A stretch of 9,946 nt of DNA, taken from contig RFQS01000068.1 in the NCBI GenBank assembly GCA_009924885.1, positions 1 through 9,946 on the forward strand, written 5' to 3'. The notes under the pieces were generated by a model. The model did no database searches, had not been told where the DNA came from, and saw only the letters and a program-made list of their open reading frames with translations. Shown in pieces: positions 7,112-9,946 of this stretch; the stretch's first letter is position 1; every line of letters starts with the position of its first letter. This DNA comes from Pseudomonadota bacterium (GTDB taxonomy: Bacteria; Cyanobacteriota; Vampirovibrionia; LMEP-6097). The position numbers were made by a program, and so were the translations under genes.

Positions 7112-7120
7112 TGGTATATT
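7112..7120 (+). promoter_or_regulatory. extended -10 promoter candidate for the 7160 gene
   Basis: TGGTATATT matches the extended -10 pattern (TGn followed by TATATT at 7115-7120). It predicts a start near 7127 and a leader of about 33 nt before the ATG at 7160. No clear ribosome site precedes that ATG, and no strong -35 is visible. Confidence 0.4.
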
Positions 7121-7159
7121 AACCTGTATATTTATCATCATTTGCAATCAAATTAATAG

Positions 7160-8516
7160 ATGGAAACCTTAGATAATTTAAATCGAGCACTAGAATTACC
7201 TTTAAAAGGAAAAGACAGCTTTTTTCTCTGGGGTCCAAGACAGACTGGGAAAAGCTCTTTGCTTAAGGCTAGCTATCATAACGTGACTGCTCGCAAACGT
7301 ACAAGTTCAAGGCTGAGGAGAACGAATGACCGCAGTGTACGGGTAATTTCCAGCAGCATGCGACATTAATGTCATATGCGAGCAAGCGGAAATACAAGCT
7401 TGATTTATCAAGCTTACATGAGGATCATGAGGACGACGAAAACGCAGAAATTGAAGATTGCGGGCAGTCACATAACGGTTTATATATTAACTTACTAAAT
7501 AGTCAAATATACAGTAAATATCTAAATGAGCCATGGTTACTAAGAGAAGAAATTCTACAGAAATTAAAATCCTCTAGCTTAGATAAATCTATCCCCATCA
7601 TCATTGATGAAGTACAGAGAGTTCCCTTATTACTAGATGAGGTTCACTTAATGATAGAGGAGTATGACTTGAAATTCGCTCTCTGTGGCTCATCTGCAAG
7701 AAAAGTAAAACATGGACAAGCCAATTTACTTGGTGGACGAGCTCTTAAATATAAGCTTTATGGTTTAAGCGCAATAGAACTCGGTAAGAAATTTGATCTT
7801 CGCAGAATGATAAACCAAGGTTATCTGCCTAAGCACTATCTAAGCTCTGCTAATAAGGCTAAGGATTTATGGAATTCATATATCAGTGACTACTTAAAAG
7901 AAGAAATAGCGGCTGAAGCCTTAGTCAGAAATCTTCCAGTATTTAGCGAGTTTTTAAGATCAGCTGCCTTTAGTGACACAGAAGTAATTAATTTCAGTAA
8001 CATCGCAAGAGACTGCGGGATCTCTTCTAAAACAGTTAAAGAATATTTTCAAATACTTGAAGACACACTCATTGGCAGCCTTTTAGTCGCTTATAGAGAA
8101 AATCCGAAACGCAAGGTAATTCTTGCACCTAAGTTCTATTACTGCGATGTAGGTATCGTCAATAATTTATTACGCCGCTCTAATATAGAAATAAAATCAG
8201 AATTATTTGGTAAGGCTTCTGTTATAACTCCTATCAAAGAAAGTTCTGGGATCTTAGCTACTGGCGACTTGCAAGCGGAGCTGCTGAAGTGGATTTCATT
8301 ATAAACGACATGGAATGTGCGATAGAAGCTAAGGCTACAGATAAAATAAAAAAAGATGAGCTAAAAGGCTTAAGGGAATTGATTAAAGATCAGCCTTCTA
8401 TTAAAAAACGAATCATTGTGAGCCTAGTAGATAGCAGTCGCCTTACTGAAGATGGTATAGAAATTTTAAATTATATGGATTTTATAAAAATGCTGTGGCA
8501 GGGAAAGATTTTATAA
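7160..8516 (+). pseudogene. AAA_14/DUF4143 ATPase split by an insertion and a 3' frameshift
   Basis: The gene now reads in three frames. Codons 1-41 (7160-7282) carry Walker A GPRQTGKS and end in SYHN. The frame resumes at GGT 7477 with GLYINLLN, and this part carries Walker B IIIDE (about 7600), CGSSARK, GQANLLGGRA and a winged helix (INFSNIARDCGISSKTV). Removing 7283-7476 restores a continuous reading colinear with the 4169 paralog, so the break is the mobile element at 7283-7471. A second lesion lies near 8216. After ELFGKA the frame runs to a false stop at 8302-8304, while the true continuation NSYQRKFWDLSYWR, EVDFII and AIEAKAT is one frame away. About 10 codons are missing there. The nuclease-like D and E-x-K are still present, so decay is recent. 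The original end is at 8514-8516. The stop and start of the first two pieces overlap as TAATG, but re-joining of Walker A and B is not expected. Confidence 0.9.
7283..7471. mobile_element. 189-bp MITE-like insertion with 16-bp TIRs and 5-bp target duplication
   Basis: The left end GTGACTGCTCGCAAAC (7283-7298) and the reverse complement of the right end, GTGACTGCCCGCAATC (7456-7471), match at 14 of 16 positions. The element is flanked by ATAAC at 7278-7282 and 7472-7476, and precise removal restores the host reading frame. Inside are a perfect palindrome GACATTAATGTC (7362-7373), extendable to 7356-7379 with two mismatched pairs, and a hairpin AAGCTTGA/TCAAGCTT (7396-7415) with a four-base loop. 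It is visibly richer in GC than the flanks and has no transposase, so it must have been moved in trans. The family of the mobilising transposase is not identified. Confidence 0.88.
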
Positions 8517-8540
8517 ATTTCCAGAATCTTTGGGATAGCG

Positions 8541-8563
8541 TTCTTTAAGCTGCACCTTAAGAA
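8541..8563. terminator. weak stem-loop between convergent genes
   Basis: TTCTTTAAG (8541-8549) pairs with CTTAAGAA (8556-8563) through one bulged T around CTGCAC. It sits in the short gap between two converging genes and overlaps the stop of the 8557 gene. AT-rich pairing and the absence of a long T-tract make this a tentative terminator. Confidence 0.3.
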
Positions 8564-9699
8564 ATAAACTCCATATAATTATCCTTATGTATAAGCTGAT
8601 TCACAGCTTCAGGATAATGTTCTAGCCAATATTTCGAAAATTTATATTTAGCCTTACTACTATATTTAACTTCAAATGCTGACAGGCATTGATTTTTTTC
8701 CTCGACTAAATCTATCTCCTGTTGGTCATAAGTACGCCAAAAATATCTATTTACGAAAATATCATTATATTCAAGGAATTTCATCCGTTCATAAAATATA
8801 TAATTCTCCCACAGCTCCCCGACATCATTACGAATACTCAGTGGGTTAAAATTATTTATAAGTGCATTACGAATACCATTATCATGGAAGTAAAATCTTT
8901 TCTTTTTACTAAGCTCCTTTCTAGGATTACTACTAAAACTACTAAGTTTATATAAAATAAAATTCTTTTCTAATAGATCTAAATATTTCTCGACCGTATT
9001 TTTACTCATAGATACATGAGTTGCTAATTCATCAAAAGCCACCTCTTTCCCCACTTGATAAGCGAGCAACTGAAGTATCTTGTAAATCTTATTCGAGTTT
9101 TTAATCCAGTCATAGACTAAGATATCCTTTAAGAGATAAGAATTTACTATTTCTCTTAAATATATTTCTTTTTCATGATTATTAATCGCAGTAACGACCT
9201 CTGGATAAGAACCATAAACTAATCTGTTATCGAGATTAGCAGAGCTTTCCAGAGGATTCTCATAAGCATTTAACTCTAACTGTGCGATAGTAAATAATTT
9301 AAAAGTCTTCTTCCTTCCCGTGAGCGGCTCACCGAGCTTCTGATCTAAATCAAACAACGAAGAACCTGTCACCAAAACAGTTACATCCTTAATATGATCT
9401 ATAATAAGTTTTAAATTTAAGCCAATGTTTGGTACCTGCTGTGCTTCATCTATAACCAAGAGCTTATAACCAGCTAAGAGATTTTGAAACTGCGTAATGG
9501 ACTGCCTACTGAGTAAGTCCTGAGCTTGAATATCATCTCCATTTAAAAATAAATATTTATGCTCATATGCTTCTAAAAATTTCTCTAAGAGACTGGTTTT
9601 CCCAGATCTTCTTATGCCTAGAATTACATTTACTTTTCTTGGATCTAGATTTTTTTTTAGTGTTTCTAGCCTTGATCTGATTATAAATTCATACATCAT
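8557..9699 (-). CDS. AAA_14/DUF4143 ATPase, divergent subfamily
   Basis: The protein has 380 aa from the ATG at 9699-9697. Walker A is GIRRSGKT (28-35), Walker B is LVIDE (81-85), and VTGSS (110-114) is followed by LGEPLTGRKKTF, the form common in bacterial DUF4143 proteins. A winged helix spans about 221-246 (AFDELATHVSMSKNTVEKYL). The nuclease-like domain shows YFWRTYDQQEIDLV and AFEVKYSS, with candidate D330, E343 and K345. The start was chosen because TAGGA lies six nt upstream; a longer reading from TTG at 9714 has no such site. It differs from the other three AAA_14 genes here, which share GPRxxGKS and ANLL(A/G)GRA, so it is a separate acquisition or an old paralog. It is intact and converges on the 7160 pseudogene. 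Three direct repeats sit just upstream and may control it. No membrane segment is seen; cytoplasmic ATPase of unknown role. Confidence 0.92.
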   Translation of the reverse strand: MMYEFIIRSRLETLKKNLDPRKVNVILGIRRSGKTSLLEKFLEAYEHKYLFLNGDDIQAQDLLSRQSITQFQNLLAGYKLLVIDEAQQVPNIGLNLKLIIDHIKDVTVLVTGSSLFDLDQKLGEPLTGRKKTFKLFTIAQLELNAYENPLESSANLDNRLVYGSYPEVVTAINNHEKEIYLREIVNSYLLKDILVYDWIKNSNKIYKILQLLAYQVGKEVAFDELATHVSMSKNTVEKYLDLLEKNFILYKLSSFSSNPRKELSKKKRFYFHDNGIRNALINNFNPLSIRNDVGELWENYIFYERMKFLEYNDIFVNRYFWRTYDQQEIDLVEEKNQCLSAFEVKYSSKAKYKFSKYWLEHYPEAVNQLIHKDNYMEFIS

Positions 9700-9705
9700 T
9701 AAATA

Positions 9706-9710
9706 TCCTA
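9706..9710 (-). promoter_or_regulatory. ribosome binding site deciding the start of the 8557-9699 gene
   Basis: TAGGA on the minus strand lies six nt before ATG 9699-9697, and a second ATG follows at once. It is one of the clearest Shine-Dalgarno-like sites in the window and contrasts with the PF09820 genes, which have none. Confidence 0.6.
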
Positions 9711-9712
9711 CC

Positions 9713-9808
9713 AAAAATCGTCACTAAGATAACATTTTTAATCTAAAAATCGTCACCTTAATGACATTATTAAATTAAAAATCGTTAAGCTTGTAATATT
9801 TTCAAAAA
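9713..9808. repeat. three 32-nt tandem direct repeats upstream of the 8557-9699 gene
   Basis: Units start at 9713, 9745 and 9777. The first 12 nt are AAAAATCGTCAC in units one and two; unit three has AAAAATCGTTAA. A second conserved patch, ACATT-x-TTAA, follows in units one and two and is degenerate in the third. The exact 32-nt period is close to three helical turns, so bound proteins would stack on one face of the DNA. The array ends within three nt of the ribosome site of the adjacent gene, which fits an operator; iterons of a replicon are a less likely alternative as no replication gene is seen. Confidence 0.7.
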
Positions 9809-9946
9809 ACTTAAAAATATTCATTATCTAAAAATCTAAATTTCCATCCAGCAAAAATTCCTAAAGAAAAAATAAAGATAGTGATTTAACTCTGGCCTTT
9901 GTAAGGGTATTGTGCTTAACTAGAGCTGTTGAGAGAAAGTAGTCTT
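9809..9946. other. right-hand AT-rich stretch without an identified gene
   Basis: No supported gene, RNA or further clear repeat unit is seen. A minus-strand frame is open from the window edge for about 27 codons, but there is nothing to recognise in it. It may hold upstream control sequence of the 8557-9699 gene or the end of a gene beyond the edge. Confidence 0.4.

Noticed and set aside
7369..8304. Separate gene translationally coupled through TAATG to the 7160-7369 ORF
   Set aside because: The overlap arises by chance inside the inserted element; removing the element restores a single gene, and Walker A and Walker B would otherwise be on different proteins.
8289..8516. Small independent 75-aa protein
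   Set aside because: Its sequence is the nuclease-like end of the 7160 gene; homology continues upstream in the same frame (YWRLASGAAEVDF) past the GTG.
8722..8955. Plus-strand 77-aa open frame
   Set aside because: It lies wholly within the intact minus-strand ATPase gene and has low-complexity Ile/Thr/Lys composition with no recognisable domain or ribosome site.
9700..9714. TTG start for the 8557 gene giving five extra residues
   Set aside because: The Shine-Dalgarno-like TAGGA lies inside this extension and is correctly spaced for ATG 9699, and the repeat array abuts it.
9713..9808. CRISPR array
   Set aside because: Only three units, a conserved core of about 12 nt, the remainder partly conserved rather than unique spacers, and no cas genes.
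1..9946. tRNA, rRNA, riboswitch or retron-type RNA
   Set aside because: No cloverleaf, conserved rRNA segment or known riboswitch core was noticed by eye; covariance-model search was not possible.

Overview
The window is AT-rich (I estimate about 35% GC, not computed) and almost entirely bacterial accessory DNA. Every substantial gene belongs to one of two families that pair a P-loop ATPase with a C-terminal restriction-endonuclease-like (PD-(D/E)XK) domain. One is the 'AAA-ATPase-like' PF09820 + PF08011 family (old DUF1703); the other is the AAA_14 + DUF4143 family. Both are known for lineage-specific expansion and decay in host-associated bacteria. I cannot name the organism: there are no rRNA, tRNA or housekeeping genes, and the decay suggests relaxed selection in a symbiont, gut or intracellular bacterium.

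Layout from left to right. 1-90: tail of an unidentified plus-strand ORF. 99-839 (-): 3'-truncated AAA_14/DUF4143 gene whose present start codon lies in a palindromic repeat. 880-2355 (-): broken PF09820/PF08011 gene. 2428-4056 (-): intact PF09820/PF08011 gene. 4169-5323 (+): intact AAA_14/DUF4143 gene. 5364-5412: second copy of the palindromic repeat. 5456-7048 (-): third PF09820/PF08011 gene, with a 15-codon in-frame deletion. 7160-8516 (+): AAA_14/DUF4143 pseudogene split by a 189-bp MITE-like insertion with clear terminal inverted repeats and a 5-bp target duplication. 8557-9699 (-): intact, more distant AAA_14/DUF4143 gene. 9713-9808: three 32-nt direct repeats upstream of that gene.

Two units have the same divergent layout: a PF09820 gene on the minus strand and an AAA_14/DUF4143 gene on the plus strand, with 112 and 111 bp between them. 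This looks like a duplicated two-gene cassette. The three PF09820 copies are nearly identical at both ends and divergent in the middle, which suggests gene conversion or modular recombination. Their shared TATAAT box lies 8-9 nt before the ATG with no Shine-Dalgarno sequence, so their mRNAs may be leaderless. Whether the proteins act together (for example in defence, mobile-element maintenance or regulation) cannot be settled from sequence; that link is inferred from layout only.
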